DNA from: Dokdonella sp.
GTDB lineage: Bacteria > Pseudomonadota > Gammaproteobacteria > Xanthomonadales > Rhodanobacteraceae
Assembly: GCA_024707225.1 (NCBI GenBank)
Contig: JANQAE010000003.1
Coordinates: 1 to 64,000, forward strand
DNA length: 64,000 bases
Direction of reading: 5' to 3'
Below the pieces are notes generated by a model, which was given only the letters and a program-made list of their open reading frames with translations, was not told the DNA's origin and made no database searches. The translations under genes were made by a program, and so were the position numbers. This document shows, in pieces, positions 27,372 through 37,980 of the stretch. Position 1 is the first letter of the stretch, and the number at the start of each line of letters is the position of its first letter.

Positions 27372-28325
27372 CCGGCGCGCCGGCTTCGACGCAGCGCTCC
27401 GGCAGCGCCTGCGCCTGGGCCGGCAGCGTCTGGGCGAGGTAGTCGATCAGCGCGCGCACGCCCGGCAGCAGGCCGCGCCGGCTCGCATAGACGAAATGAA
27501 TCGTCCCCTGCGGCGCGCCCCATTCCGGCAGCAGCGCTTCGAGCTCGCCGCGTGCGAGCGCAGATGCGCAGACGAAGTCCGGCAGCAGCGCCACACCGAG
27601 GCCGCGCCGCGCCGCCTCGTGCAGGACGACGAAGTCGCCGCAGACCAGCCGCGCGTCCATCGGCACCTCGACCGCCTCGCCGGCGCCGTCGAGCAGCCGC
27701 AGGCGCTGCGCACCCTCGTTCTCGTGCGGCGACAGCAGCGGATAGCCGACCAGATCACGCGGCGTCTGCGGACGGCCGCGTTGCGCCAGGAAGGCCGGGC
27801 TCGCGACCAGCACCGCGCGCGCCGGCCCGATCGTGCGCGCGACCAGGGTCGGCTCGGCGTCGTCGCGTTCGCGCACGCGCAGCGCGACGTCCACGCCCTC
27901 GCCGATCAGGTCGACGCGCCGGTTGGTCGCGATCAGACGCAGCTCGATCTTCGGGTGACGCTCCAGGAATGCCGGCAGTACCCAGGCCAGCAGCGTCTGC
28001 GCCAGCGTCACCGGGCAGCTCAACCGCACCGTGCCGCTCGGTTCGGCGCGCAGCGCATCGACCGCGTCCTGCGCCGCCTGCGCCTGCTCGAGCATCGCGC
28101 GGCAATGGCCGTAGAAGCGCTCGCCGACCTCGGTCAGCGCGAGCCGCCGCGTCGTGCGCTGCAGCAGCCGCACGCCCAGGCGCTGCTCGAGCAGCGCGAC
28201 GCGCTTGCTGAGGCGCGACTTGGGCGCCTCGAGCACGCGGGCGGCAGCCGAGAAGCCGCCGTGCTCGACGACGGCCGCGAAGAAGCGAAGATCGTTGAGG
28301 TCGGCCAGGCCGTCGTGACGCATCG

Positions 28326-28347
28326 ATTGTTTCTCATTGGAAACGAT
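28326..28347. promoter_or_regulatory. Inverted repeat, candidate LysR operator
   Basis: ATTGTTTC-TCATTG-GAAACGAT is a palindrome with 7 of 8 matching bases per arm. It sits 2 bp from the lysR start and about 87 bp upstream of azoR. LysR proteins typically bind such imperfect dyads (T-N11-A core) between divergent genes. Confidence 0.5.
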
Positions 28348-28433
28348 GAATGTCGATGTTGCGCTCTTTGACGATCATCGTCCATTCCTCAGCTACGAGG
28401 TGCCGACTCACCGGCATTCTTCGAGGCCTTGTC

Positions 28434-28991
28434 ATGAACCTGCTTCACATCGATTCCAGCGCCCTGGGCACCCGCTCGGTCTCGCGCGAACTGAGCGCCG
28501 CGATCGTCGCGGCCTTCGCCGACCGCCATCCGGACCTGCACGTCATCTCTCGCGACCTCGCCGCCGCGCCGCTCGGCGACTGGTCGCCCGGCCACACCGA
28601 GGATGCCGTGCTCGAGGAGTTCCTCGCCGCCGACGTCGTCGTGATCGGTGCGCCGATGTACAACTTCGGCATCCCGTCGCAGCTCAAGGCCTGGATCGAC
28701 CGCATCTGCGTGGCCGGGCGCACGTTCCGCTACGACGCCGGCGGGCCGGTCGGCCTCGCCGGCGGCAAGCGCGTCGTGATCGCCTCGGCGCGCGGCGGAC
28801 GCTACGCGGAGGGCGCGGCGGCCGCCTTCGATTTCCAGGAGCCGTATCTGCGCAAGGTGTTCGGTTTCCTCGGCATCACCGATGTCGAGGTGATCCGCGC
28901 CGAAGGCCTCGCCCTCGACGAAGACCACCGTGCGCAGGCGCTGGCCGCTGCACGCGACGCGGTCACCGCGCTGCGCCTGCGCGCGGCCTGA
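28434..28991 (+). CDS. azoR: FMN-dependent NADH-azoreductase
   Basis: Encodes 185 residues of the AzoR/AcpD flavodoxin-fold family, which reduces quinones and azo compounds with [24 protein letters not shown] binds the FMN phosphate; [20 protein letters not shown] and [13 protein letters not shown] are conserved. The start at 28434 (MNLLHIDSS) matches the family; the frame opens 28 codons earlier without homology. The divergent LysR gene is the likely regulator. Confidence 0.93.
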   Translation: MNLLHIDSSALGTRSVSRELSAAIVAAFADRHPDLHVISRDLAAAPLGDWSPGHTEDAVLEEFLAADVVVIGAPMYNFGIPSQLKAWIDRICVAGRTFRYDAGGPVGLAGGKRVVIASARGGRYAEGAAAAFDFQEPYLRKVFGFLGITDVEVIRAEGLALDEDHRAQALAAARDAVTALRLRAA

Positions 28992-29063
28992 CGCGAACGC
29001 GCCGGCGCGCGCGGCGGCGCAGCGGCGCTACAATGCGCGGCTTCCTCGGCTGGCCATCCGCTC

Positions 29064-29552
29064 ATGCAGCATCTGACGATCCTCACCACCGGCGGCACGA
29101 TCGACAAGATCTACTTCGACGACAAGTCCACGTTCCAGATCGGCGAGCCGCAGATCGGCCAGATCCTGACCTCGCTCGGCGTGAACTTCACGTTCGACGT
29201 GCAATCGCTGATGCGCAAGGACAGCCTGCACATGGATGCGGCCGATCGGGCGGCGATCCGCCAGGCGATCGAGGCGCAGCCGCACCGGCACGTCCTGGTC
29301 ACCCACGGCACCGACACGATGGTCGACACCGCGCGCGCGCTGTCCGGGCTCGCCGGCAAGGTGGTGGTACTGACCGGCGCGCTGAATCCGGCGCTGTTCA
29401 ACCAGTCCGATGCGGTCTTCAACATCGGCTGCGCGGTCGGCGCGGTCCAGACGCTGCCGGACGGCATCTACATCGCGATGAACGGCCGGATCTGGAATCC
29501 GGCCCAGGTCCGCAAGAACCGCGAGGCGAACCGCTTCGAGACCGATCAGTAA
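29064..29552 (+). CDS. Single-domain asparaginase-like protein
   Basis: Encodes only 162 residues, about half of a type I/II L-asparaginase. The N-terminal domain is complete: catalytic threonine in ILTTGGTIDKIY, second Thr-Asp pair in VTHGTDTMVDTA, and GKVVVLTGALNP. A lysine in QVRKNREANRF aligns with the catalytic lysine of AnsB (VTKTN). The C-terminal domain that completes the dimer active site is absent, and nothing resembling it follows. Asparaginase domain-containing proteins of this short type exist in proteobacteria; their activity is uncertain. A TACAAT box at 29029-29034 may be its -10. Confidence 0.85.
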   Translation: MQHLTILTTGGTIDKIYFDDKSTFQIGEPQIGQILTSLGVNFTFDVQSLMRKDSLHMDAADRAAIRQAIEAQPHRHVLVTHGTDTMVDTARALSGLAGKVVVLTGALNPALFNQSDAVFNIGCAVGAVQTLPDGIYIAMNGRIWNPAQVRKNREANRFETDQ

Positions 29553-29554
29553 GC

Positions 29555-29582
29555 GGCCGCGCGTGCCGCGGCGCGCGCGGCC
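29555..29582. terminator. Bidirectional hairpin between the asparaginase-like gene and mlaA
   Basis: GGCCGCGCG pairs with CGCGCGGCC (9 bp) between two convergent genes. There is no clear T tract on either side, so the strength is unknown. Confidence 0.45.
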
Positions 29583-30391
29583 TCAGCCGCCCTTGCCCTG
29601 TTCATACTGCTGCTGCTCCTCGAGCAGCTGATCGACGTCGACGTCGTCGGTGCCCTGCAGCCGCTCGATGATCTCGACCGGCGGCTGCCCGTCGTAGATG
29701 TCGTAGAGGCGGCGCTGGCGGTAGGCGTCGCGGAAGAACACGTAGGGGTCGTAGACGCCCTCGAGCAGGCCCTCGGCGTCGATCGCCGACGAACGCAGCG
29801 TGACCAGATACAGGAACTGCGGCAGGTACTCGGCGTTGTGCTTGAGGTCGTGCTCGCGCGCGTACCAGGACACCGGATCGAAGTAGTAGCTGTCCACCGG
29901 GGTGCGCCAGACGTCGCGGCCGGTGGTCGGGCCGAGCAGCGGCAGCACCAGGTACGGGCCGTCCGGCACGCCCCACTTGGCCAGCGTCACTCCGAAATCG
30001 TTGGAGTCCGGCGGCAGGTTCATCTCGCTGGCCGGATCGAACAGCCCAAGGAAGCCGAGTGTCGTATTGATCACGAAACGGCCGGTGTTGCGTCCGGCCT
30101 GCCCGGGCTTGCCCTGCAGCAGGTCGTTGGCGATCGTGATCGGCATCTTGATGTTGGCGAAGAAGTTACTGACCACGCGGCGCATGTTCGGCGTCGTGAT
30201 CTTGCGATAGCCGACCGCCACCGGCCGGATCGCGACCCGGTCGACGGTATCGTTGAACTTGTACATCTTCCGGTTGAACCGCTCGTACGGATCGTCGGTG
30301 CGCGGCGGCGCGATCGTGCAGGCGGACAGCAGCGTGAGGATCAGGGCGCGGCGACGATGCGCAGGCTGTTCCGGAGCGGGTTTTTCGACAT
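29583..30391 (-). CDS. mlaA: Phospholipid-trafficking lipoprotein MlaA (one-base frameshift in this sequence)
   Basis: MlaA (VacJ) sits in the outer membrane with porins and removes phospholipids from the outer leaflet for return by the Mla pathway. The start at 30391 reads MSKNPLRNSLRIVAA, then the frame is lost; LILTLLSACTIAPP (lipobox cysteine) and the body, with DDPYERFNRKMYKFNDTVDR, GFLGLFDPASEMNLP and DPYVFFRDAYRQRR, are in another frame. The 809-nt span is one base short of 270 codons; the missing base is near 30342-30350. The break falls inside the signal peptide, so an uncorrected annotation would lose the lipoprotein signal. Confidence 0.93.
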
Positions 30392-30735
30392 GAGATGACG
30401 GCTTCCCTGGCGCGACGGCGCGCCGAACGGTTCCCCCGGCCCGCCCAGGGCGCGGCGCGGGCGGAGCAAGGTACACGAAATACTGCACGGTTCCCTAACA
30501 ATTGGCGACTGCACGGGAGTACCGGCTGCGCCGCCCCGGGCAGTCGCCCATGCGGCAGCATGGGTACGGGCTCCGGCACTATCAAGCGTACCGGCCGCCG
30601 GGCAGCCGTGCGCGGCGCCGGGATCGTCCAGCCGGCGCTGCGCGCACCATAGTTTGCGCCGCACAATCGGCGACCGCTACAATGCGGCCAGATAACGCCA
30701 TGAATTGGCGCCAGTTTTGATGTCGAGGATAAACG
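30392..30735. other. Divergent intergenic region mlaA/rpoZ
   Basis: These 344 bp hold no gene. The right end carries the rpoZ promoter (30654-30683). I see no convincing promoter for mlaA and no other structure. Confidence 0.6.
30654..30683 (+). promoter_or_regulatory. Sigma-70 promoter of rpoZ-spoT
   Basis: TTGCGC (30654-30659), an 18-bp spacer and TACAAT (30678-30683). The start is predicted near 30690, about 46 bp before the rpoZ ATG. No other promoter is evident before spoT, so the two are probably one transcript. Confidence 0.7.
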
Positions 30736-31029
30736 ATGGCCCGTATCACCGTTGAAGATTGCCTCGAAGTGGTCGACAACCGCTTCGAACTCGTGCTGAT
30801 GGCGACCAAGCGCGCCCGTCAGCTGGCCAAGGGCGCCGACAGTGTCGTCGACAGCAACAACGACAAGCCCACCGTCGTCGCGTTGCGCGAGATCGCCGAA
30901 CGCAAGGTCGACCAGCCGATGATCGACGAGATCGACCGTCAGGCCCGCGAGAAGGCCGAGCGCGAGGCGCTCGAATGGGCCGCCGCCGAGGTCGACGACG
31001 ACCTGTCCAAGGGCGGAGACGACCTGTGA
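30736..31029 (+). CDS. rpoZ: RNA polymerase subunit omega
   Basis: Encodes 97-residue omega, which helps beta' fold and forms part of ppGpp site 1. It begins [20 protein letters not shown] and contains [11 protein letters not shown] and [12 protein letters not shown]. It lies 50 bp before spoT, the conserved rpoZ-spoT order. Confidence 0.98.
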   Translation: MARITVEDCLEVVDNRFELVLMATKRARQLAKGADSVVDSNNDKPTVVALREIAERKVDQPMIDEIDRQAREKAEREALEWAAAEVDDDLSKGGDDL

Positions 31030-31079
31030 GCCGACGCCCGCCGTGTAGCGCCATGCGCTGAAACGAGCGGGCGACCACC

Positions 31080-33239
31080 GTGGACGCTGCCGCCAAGATC
31101 CCGCCCGCCGCGCCCGGCGCCGTGCCGCCGGACGTGGTCGCGCTGGAACAGCGGCTGGCGACCTACCTGCCCGCCGAGCAGGTCGCGCGCGTCCGCCTGG
31201 CCTACGTCGCCGGCGATCACGCACACGCCGGCCAGACCCGCAAGAGCGGCGAGCCGTACATCACCCACCCGGTCGCGGTGGCGACGATCCTCGCCGACCT
31301 CGGCATGGACGCCGAGACGATCATCGCGGCGATCCTGCACGACACGCTCGAAGACACGCCGCTGACGCGCGAGGAGCTCGTCGCGCAGTTCGGCGAGACC
31401 GTGGCCGAGCTGGTCGACGGCGTCACCAAGCTCGACAACGTGCGCTTCCGCACGCGCCAGGAGGCGGCCGCCGAGAGCTTCCGCAAGATGCTGCTGGCGA
31501 TGGCGCGCGACCTGCGCGTGATCCTGATCAAGCTCGCCGACCGCCTGCACAACATGCGCACGCTCGGCTCGATGGCGCCGGAGTCGCGCCGCCGCATCGC
31601 GCGCGAGACACTGGACATCTACGCGCCGATCGCGCAGCGCCTGGGCATGAACAAGTTCAAGTCCGAGCTGCAGGACCTCGGCTTCCGCGCGCTGTATCCG
31701 GATCGCCACCGCATCATCGGCGCGCGCGTGCGCGCCTCGGCCGGCAACCGGCGCGAGGCAATGAAGCGGATCGAGTCCGAGCTCGAAACGCGCCTGGGCG
31801 CCGAGCGCATCCAGCACCGCATCGTCAGCCGGATCAAGTCGCCGTACAGCGTCTACATGAAGATGCGCAACGACGCCAAGTCGTTCGCGCAGGTCATGGA
31901 CGTGTTCGGCTTCCGCGTCGTCGTCGACAGCGTGATGGAGTGCTACCACGCGCTCGGCACGATCCACGCGCTGTACAAGCCGCTCGACGGCCGCTTCAAG
32001 GACTTCATCGCGATCCCCAAGGCGAACGGCTACCAGTCGCTGCACACCGTGCTGTTCGGACCGTTCGGCATGCCGATCGAGATCCAGATCCGCACCGAGG
32101 ACATGAACAGCGTCGCCGAGCGCGGCATCGCCGCGCACTGGGCGTACAAGAACGAGTCGGGCGCGTCGAACAACGCGCAGAACCGCGCGCGCGAGTGGCT
32201 GTCGGGCCTGGTCGACGAGCAGCGCGTGATCCCCTCGTCGATCGAGTTCATCGAGAACGTCAAGGTCGACCTGTTCCCGGACGAGGTCTACCTGTTCACG
32301 CCCAAGGGCCGCATCCTCGCGCTGCCGCGCAACGCGACCGCGCTGGACTTCGCCTACGCGGTGCACACCAATGTCGGCGACCACGCCGTCGCCGCGCGCA
32401 TCGACGAGCGCCTGGTGCCGCTGCGCACGCGCCTCGTCAGCGGCCAGGCCGTGGAGATCATCACCGCACCGTCGGCGGCGCCGAGTCCGCAGTGGCTGGA
32501 GTGGGTCGTGTCCGGCAAGGCGCGCACCGCGATCCGCCACCACCTCAAGCGCCTGCAGCACGAGGACGCGGTCGACTTCGGCCACCGCATGCTCGACCGC
32601 GCGCTCGACGGCCTCGGCGCCTCGCTCGATCTGGTGCGCCGTCCGGTGCTCGAGCGCTTCCTCGCCGACAACCGCTTCAAACGGCTCGAGGAGCTGCTCG
32701 CCGACATCGCGCTCGGCAACCGCATGCCCGACGCGGTCGCGCGCAGCCTGCTGATGCTGCAGGGCCACCCCGCGGTGACCGCGCACACGGTCAGCGAGAA
32801 GATTCTGATCACCGGTACCGAGCGCGGTGTGCTGAGCTTCGGCAACTGCTGCCATCCGGTGCCCGGCGATCCGATCATGGGCTATCTGTCGGCCGGCAAG
32901 GGCGTCGTCGTGCACCGGCTCGAGTGCCCGAACGTGCCCGAGTTCCGCAAGTCGCCCGAGCGCTGCATCGAGATCGACTGGGACCGCGAGGTCGCCGGCG
33001 ACTACCGCGTCGAGCTGCGCGTCAGCGCGCACAACCGGCCCGGCGTGCTCGCGCAGGTGGCCACCGCGATCGCCGATTCGGCATCGAACATCGAGAACGT
33101 CGAGTACCAGGAGCGCGATCTGATGAACGCGATGCTGGTCTTCACGATCGAGGTCAAGAACCGCAAGCACCTCGCCGACGTGATGCGCCACGTGCGGCGC
33201 CTGGCCGTCGTCAACTCGGTCCACCGCCATCCGGTCTGA
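31080..33239 (+). CDS. spoT: Bifunctional (p)ppGpp synthetase/hydrolase SpoT
   Basis: Encodes a 719-residue RelA/SpoT homologue. The HD hydrolase domain is intact ([16 protein letters not shown] and [17 protein letters not shown] hold the metal-binding residues). The synthetase domain contains [20 protein letters not shown] and [23 protein letters not shown] ([20 protein letters not shown]) and the C-terminal ACT domain ([20 protein letters not shown]) follow. The start is a GTG at 31080. Its product targets the neighbouring rpoZ-containing polymerase, and the GC-rich discriminator upstream of tRNA-Tyr is a likely target promoter. Confidence 0.97.
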   Translation: MDAAAKIPPAAPGAVPPDVVALEQRLATYLPAEQVARVRLAYVAGDHAHAGQTRKSGEPYITHPVAVATILADLGMDAETIIAAILHDTLEDTPLTREELVAQFGETVAELVDGVTKLDNVRFRTRQEAAAESFRKMLLAMARDLRVILIKLADRLHNMRTLGSMAPESRRRIARETLDIYAPIAQRLGMNKFKSELQDLGFRALYPDRHRIIGARVRASAGNRREAMKRIESELETRLGAERIQHRIVSRIKSPYSVYMKMRNDAKSFAQVMDVFGFRVVVDSVMECYHALGTIHALYKPLDGRFKDFIAIPKANGYQSLHTVLFGPFGMPIEIQIRTEDMNSVAERGIAAHWAYKNESGASNNAQNRAREWLSGLVDEQRVIPSSIEFIENVKVDLFPDEVYLFTPKGRILALPRNATALDFAYAVHTNVGDHAVAARIDERLVPLRTRLVSGQAVEIITAPSAAPSPQWLEWVVSGKARTAIRHHLKRLQHEDAVDFGHRMLDRALDGLGASLDLVRRPVLERFLADNRFKRLEELLADIALGNRMPDAVARSLLMLQGHPAVTAHTVSEKILITGTERGVLSFGNCCHPVPGDPIMGYLSAGKGVVVHRLECPNVPEFRKSPERCIEIDWDREVAGDYRVELRVSAHNRPGVLAQVATAIADSASNIENVEYQERDLMNAMLVFTIEVKNRKHLADVMRHVRRLAVVNSVHRHPV

Positions 33240-33277
33240 GCGCGCCGCGGCGCGCATTGCGGGATAATCGGTCGCGA

Positions 33278-33302
33278 CCTCGCCGCCCGGCGGGGGCCTT
33301 TT
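33278..33302 (+). terminator. Terminator after spoT
   Basis: CCTCGCC pairs with GGCGGGG around GCCC (one G-T pair), then GCC and TTTT (33299-33302). A GATAAT box (33263-33268) just upstream could start ridA transcription, in which case the hairpin would be part of the ridA leader. Confidence 0.5.
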
Positions 33303-33322
33303 CCCGCTCATCGACGGACACC

Positions 33323-33703
33323 ATGCGAACGATCATCCAGACCGACGCGGCACCTCAGGCCATCGGCCCCTACTCCCAGGCCGTGCGTGCCGGCGACACC
33401 GTCTACCTGTCCGGCCAGATTCCGCTCGATCCGGCCACCGGCACGCTGATCGACGGCGACATCGCCGCGCAGACGCGCCGCGTCTTCGACAATCTGCGCG
33501 CGGTCTGCGAAGCCGCCGGCGGCTCGCTGGCGGGCCTGGTCCGCATCGGCATCTATCTGACCGACCTCGGCGACTTCGCGACCGTCAACGAGGTCATGAA
33601 GGACTATTTCAGCGCACCGTATCCGGCGCGGTCGACGATCCAGGTCAGCGCGCTGCCGCGCGGCGCGAACGTCGAAGTGGACGCGATCCTCGTGCTCGGC
33701 TGA
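33323..33703 (+). CDS. ridA: RidA family reactive-intermediate deaminase
   Basis: Encodes a 126-residue RidA (YjgF/YER057c) protein, which hydrolyses reactive enamines made by PLP enzymes. [20 protein letters not shown] opens the chain, and the conserved arginine lies in [20 protein letters not shown]. The spoT-ridA-recG order is common in gammaproteobacteria. Confidence 0.97.
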   Translation: MRTIIQTDAAPQAIGPYSQAVRAGDTVYLSGQIPLDPATGTLIDGDIAAQTRRVFDNLRAVCEAAGGSLAGLVRIGIYLTDLGDFATVNEVMKDYFSAPYPARSTIQVSALPRGANVEVDAILVLG

Positions 33704-33722
33704 GACGCGCCGGTCGCGTCCG

Positions 33723-35832
33723 ATGGCCCGCGGCGCCACACCCGTGCCGGGATCCTCCGATCCCGGTCTCGCGCCGATCACCGACCTGCCCGGCGTCGGA
33801 CCGGCGCTGGCGCTGGCGCTCGAGCGACTCGGCCTGACACGCATCCAGCACCTGTGGTTCCACCTGCCGCTGCGCTACGAGGACCGCACCCGCGTCACGC
33901 CGATCGGCGATCTGCGCCCCGGCACCTCGGCGCTGATCGAGGGCCGTGTCGAGGCGGTCGAGCGCGGCTTCCGCTACCGCCCGCAACTGCGCGTCGCGAT
34001 CGGCGACGGCAGCCGCGCGACGCTGATCCTGCGCTTCTTCCATTTCCGCGCGCGCGCAGATGGCCCAGCTCGCGCCGGGTACGCGCCTGCGCTGCTACGG
34101 CGAGGTGCGCCTGGGCGGCAACGGTCTGGAGATCGTTCATCCGCAATACCAGCGCCTCGCCGAGGACGAGATCGGCGGCGTCGAAGCCTCGCTGACGCCG
34201 ATCTATCCGACCACCGAGGGGCTCGGCCAGAAGCGCCTGGCCGGCGTCGTCGCGCGCGCGCTCGACCGGTTGCCGCCGGTCGACGAGCTCGAGCTGATCC
34301 CGGCCGATCTGCTCGCACCGCTCGGCATCGCCGACCTGCGCCAGGCGCTGCTGACCGTGCACCGTCCTCCGCCCGATGTCGACCGCGACCTGCTCGCCTC
34401 GGGCATCCATCCGGCGCAGCGGCGGCTCGCGTTCGAGGAGCTGCTCGCGCAGAACCTGATCCTGAAACGCCTGCGCGCGCGCATCCGCAGCCAGACCGCG
34501 CCAAGGCTGGCCGGAGCCGGCCGGCTGCGTGCGGCGCTGATCGAGCGGCTGCCGTTTCGGCTGACCGGCGCGCAGCGCCGCGTCGACGGCGAGATCCAGG
34601 CCGACCTGGGCCGCACCCAGCCGATGCTGCGCCTCGTACAGGGCGACGTCGGCTCCGGCAAGACGATCGTCGCCGCGCTGGCCGCGCTCGGCGCGGTCGA
34701 GGCCGGCCAGCAGGCCGCCGTGATGGCGCCGACCGAGCTGCTCGCCGAGCAGCACCTGCGCGCGTTCCGCGGCTGGCTCGAGCCGCTCGGCGTGACGCCG
34801 GTCTGGCTCGGCGGCAAGGTCACAGGCAAGGCACGCGCGGCCGCGCTCGAGGCGGTCGCCAGCGGCAGCCCGCTGGTGATCGGCACCCATGCGCTGATGC
34901 AGGAAGGCGTGCGCTTCGCGCGGCTGGGCCTGGCGATCATCGACGAGCAGCACCGTTTCGGCGTGCACCAGCGCCTGGCGCTGCGCGACAAGGGACGCAC
35001 CGCCGGGCACGTGCCGCATCAGCTGGTGATGACCGCGACGCCGATTCCGCGCACGCTGGCGATGACCCAGTACGCCGATCTGGACGTCTCGGTCATCGAC
35101 GAGCTGCCGCCCGGCCGCACGCCGGTGCAGACCGTCGCGATCTCCGACGCGCGCCGTCACGAGGTCGTGGAACGGATCCGCGCCGCCTGCACCGACGGCC
35201 GCCAGGCCTACTGGGTCTGCACGCTGATCGAGGAATCCGGGCAGCTCGAGGCGCAGGCCGCCGAGGTCGCGCACGCCGAGCTGACGGCCGCGCTGCCGGG
35301 ACTGCGTGTCGGCCTCGTGCACGGCCGGCTCAAGCCGGCCGAGAAGGCGCGCGCGATGCAGGCGTTCGCGGCCGGCGAGCTGCAGGTGCTGGTCGCCACG
35401 ACCGTGATCGAGGTCGGCGTGGACGTGCCCAATGCCAGCCTGATGGTCATCGAGAATGCCGAGCGGCTCGGTCTGGCGCAGCTGCACCAGCTGCGCGGCC
35501 GGGTCGGACGCGGCAGCCGCGCATCGAGCTGCGTGCTGCTGTACCGGCCGCCGCTCGGCGCACTGGCGCGCGCGCGCCTGGACACCATGCGCGAGACCTG
35601 CGACGGCTTCCGCATCGCCGAGCAGGATCTGCGCCTGCGCGGTCCGGGCGAGGTGCTCGGCACGCGCCAGACCGGCCAGATCGAGCTGCGCGTGGCCGAC
35701 GTCGTGCGCGATGCCGGCCTGCTGCCGGACGTGCACCGCATGGCCGACCGGCTGGCCGAGACCGCGCCGGATCGCGTCGAGCGGCTGATCGAGCGCTGGG
35801 TCGGCGGTGCCGCGCGTTACGCCGGCGCCTGA
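33723..35832 (+). CDS. recG: ATP-dependent DNA helicase RecG (one-base frameshift in this sequence)
   Basis: RecG remodels stalled forks and Holliday junctions. The first 111 codons ([20 protein letters not shown] ... [13 protein letters not shown]) are in one frame; the rest ([20 protein letters not shown] onward) is in another. The span of 2110 nt is one base too many for 703 codons (702 residues), and the extra base falls in the CG repeat at 34047-34059. Helicase motifs are intact: [29 protein letters not shown] (DEQH box), [13 protein letters not shown], then [17 protein letters not shown]. The wedge domain is in the N-terminal part. Confidence 0.95.
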
Positions 35833-35979
35833 GACGCCCGGGCGGCGCTCCGACGCGAGGCGCGAGCATCCGGCGACGAGCCGGCGGGTGGCCGGTATCG
35901 CAAAGCGCCTCTGTCGCCGCGCCGGTTCCCGACGAGCGCGCGCCGCTGGGCAGGCCGGCGCCGCGCCGGCCGCGATCGA

Positions 35980-36008
35980 TTGCGCGCCGGATCGGCAGCC
36001 GCTATCAT
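35980..36008 (+). promoter_or_regulatory. Sigma-70 promoter of rpmE2
   Basis: TTGCGC (35980-35985), 17-bp spacer, TATCAT (36003-36008). The start is predicted near 36015, giving a leader of about 36 nt. The rest of the 218-bp gap after recG shows nothing clear. Confidence 0.65.
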
Positions 36009-36050
36009 GCGCGGCTCTCTTTTCAACCCGGTCCGTCCTGGAGCCGCACG

Positions 36051-36302
36051 ATGAAACCCGACGTCCATCCCAAGTACCAGTCCGTGGTCTTCCAGGACCT
36101 GGCCAGCGATTTCTCGTTCCTGACCCGGTCGACGATGACCAGCAAGGAAACCGTCAAGTGGGAAGACGGCGAGGAGTACCCGCTGATCAAGGTGGAAATC
36201 TCCAGCCACTCGCACCCGTTCTACACCGGCAAGCAGAAGGTCGCCGACGTCGGCGGTCGCGTCGACAAGTTCCGCAAGCGCTACGCCGCCGGCAAGGCCT
36301 GA
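36051..36302 (+). CDS. rpmE2: Ribosomal protein L31 type B
   Basis: Encodes an 83-residue L31 of the zinc-independent type ([20 protein letters not shown] ... [20 protein letters not shown]). The CxxC pairs of zinc-binding L31 are absent. In many bacteria this form replaces the zinc protein when zinc is scarce, under Zur. I see no clear Zur box, and in several Xanthomonadales this is the only L31. The gene has its own promoter and terminator. Confidence 0.96.
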   Translation: MKPDVHPKYQSVVFQDLASDFSFLTRSTMTSKETVKWEDGEEYPLIKVEISSHSHPFYTGKQKVADVGGRVDKFRKRYAAGKA

Positions 36303-36363
36303 TCGGCCACAGCCCGCTCGCATCGGCGCAGCGCGCCGATCGCGCTTCACGTCATCGCCTTTC

Positions 36364-36392
36364 CGCCCGGACGCCCACGCGTCCGGGCGTTT
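36364..36392 (+). terminator. Terminator after rpmE2
   Basis: CGCCCGGACGC pairs perfectly with GCGTCCGGGCG (11 bp) around CCAC, followed by TTT. It lies 61 bp after the rpmE2 stop. Confidence 0.75.
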
Positions 36393-36456
36393 GCGTCCGT
36401 GTTCCGCCGGCACGCATCGATGTGGCTGCGCACCATCAAAACGCCACATTCAACTG

Positions 36457-36465
36457 TGAGATAAT
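36457..36465 (+). promoter_or_regulatory. Extended -10 promoter element for gltA
   Basis: TG-A-GATAAT is an extended -10 box with no recognisable -35. The start near 36472 would give a leader of about 140 nt before gltA. Confidence 0.45.
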
Positions 36466-36611
36466 CCCGCTTCGCGATCGGCGCCATTCCCGCGGTACCG
36501 CGGGCGCTGCCGGTCGACGTCAGGGCCGTCGATATCGAGGCCACCCGTCATATCGGGTCCGCTTGTTTGCGTCGCAACATGCCGGCGGACCCTCAGCAGC
36601 GAGGAATTCCC

Positions 36612-37904
36612 GTGTCCGAACCTTCCGTCACGCTCACCGATGCCGCCACCAGCAAGAGCGTCGCGCTCCCGGTCGTCTCCGGAACCCTCGGTGACCCCGC
36701 CCTCGACATCGGCAAGCTGAACAAGGAAACCGGCTACTTCACCTACGATCCGGGCTTCGTCTCGACCGCGAGCACGCGCAGCGCGATCACCTACATCGAC
36801 GGCGACCAGGGCATCCTGCTCTATCGCGGCTACCCGATCGAGCAGCTCGCCAAGCAGTCGAGCTTCCTCGAGGTCGCCTACCTGCTGATCAACGGCGAGC
36901 TGCCGAACGGCGAGCAGTTCCGTTCGTTCGAGCACGAGGTCGCGCATCACACGATGATGCACGAGTCGCTGAAGAACTTTCTCAACGGCTTCCACTACGA
37001 CGCGCATCCGATGGCGATGCTGTGCGGCTCGGTGGCGTCGCTGTCGGCGTTCTACCACGACACGCTCGACATGAACGATCCGGAGCAGCGGCGCCTCGCC
37101 GCGATCCGCCTGATCGCCAAGATTCCGACGATCGCCGCCGCGGCATACCGCTACGGCATCGGCTGGCCGTTCCGCTATCCGCGCAACAATCTCGAATACG
37201 TCACGCGCTTCCTGCACATGATGTTCGAGGTGCCGAGCGAGCCGCTCGAGCTCAATCCGGTCGTCGCCAAGGCGCTCGATCTGCTGTTCATCCTGCACGC
37301 CGACCATGAGCAGAACGCGTCGACCTCCACGGTGCGCCTGGTCGGCTCGACCGGCGCCAATCCGTACGCCTGCGTCTCGGCCGGCATCGCCGCGCTGTGG
37401 GGACCGGCGCACGGCGGCGCCAACGAGGCCGTGCTGAAGATGTTGGAAGAGATCGGCGACGCCAAGAACGTCGCCAGCGCGGTCGCCAAGGCCAAGGACA
37501 AGAACTCCGGCTTCCGCCTGATGGGTTTCGGCCACCGCGTCTACAAGAACTTCGATCCGCGCGCGACGATCATCCGCGAGATGACGCACAAGGTGCTGGC
37601 CGACCTCAACGTCAGCGATCCGCTGCTCGACGTGGCGGTCGCCCTCGAGGAGGTCGCGCTGAAGGACCCGTACTTCATCGAGCGCAAGCTGTACCCGAAC
37701 GTCGATTTCTACTCGGGCATCATCTACAAGGCGCTGAAGATCCCGACCGAGATGTTCACGGTGATGTTCGCGATCGCGCGCACCGCCGGCTGGGTCGCGC
37801 ACTGGCTCGAGCAGCACGTCACGCCGGACGCGAAGATCGGCCGACCGCGCCAGATCTACACCGGCGCCGCGCAGCGCGACTACGTGCCGGTCTCCAAGCG
37901 CTGA
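36612..37904 (+). CDS. gltA: Citrate synthase (type II)
   Basis: Condenses acetyl-CoA with oxaloacetate to open the TCA cycle. At 430 residues it is of the hexameric, NADH-sensitive proteobacterial type. [17 protein letters not shown]-like N-terminus, [18 protein letters not shown], catalytic His in [20 protein letters not shown] and [18 protein letters not shown], and the Asp in [16 protein letters not shown] are visible. I choose the GTG at 36612 ([10 protein letters not shown]) because GAGGA (36601-36605) is well spaced and the length fits; the frame stays open to 36567. Confidence 0.96.
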   Translation: MSEPSVTLTDAATSKSVALPVVSGTLGDPALDIGKLNKETGYFTYDPGFVSTASTRSAITYIDGDQGILLYRGYPIEQLAKQSSFLEVAYLLINGELPNGEQFRSFEHEVAHHTMMHESLKNFLNGFHYDAHPMAMLCGSVASLSAFYHDTLDMNDPEQRRLAAIRLIAKIPTIAAAAYRYGIGWPFRYPRNNLEYVTRFLHMMFEVPSEPLELNPVVAKALDLLFILHADHEQNASTSTVRLVGSTGANPYACVSAGIAALWGPAHGGANEAVLKMLEEIGDAKNVASAVAKAKDKNSGFRLMGFGHRVYKNFDPRATIIREMTHKVLADLNVSDPLLDVAVALEEVALKDPYFIERKLYPNVDFYSGIIYKALKIPTEMFTVMFAIARTAGWVAHWLEQHVTPDAKIGRPRQIYTGAAQRDYVPVSKR

Positions 37905-37951
37905 CCCGACGCGCCGGCTCACCTCGATCACGAGCCGGCCTGCGTTTCGAC

Positions 37952-37973
37952 AACCCCGCCGCCCGGCGGGGTT
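37952..37973. terminator. Bidirectional terminator between gltA and the MOSC gene
   Basis: AA-CCCCGCC-GCCC-GGCGGGG-TT is a 7-bp GC stem with flanking A and T, between convergent genes. On the plus strand TTCGTCGTTT follows. Confidence 0.65.
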
Positions 37974-37980
37974 CGTCGTT

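Noticed and set aside
30939-33311. A 790-codon open frame antisense to spoT
   Set aside because: The spoT frame carries all four expected domains; the antisense product has none.
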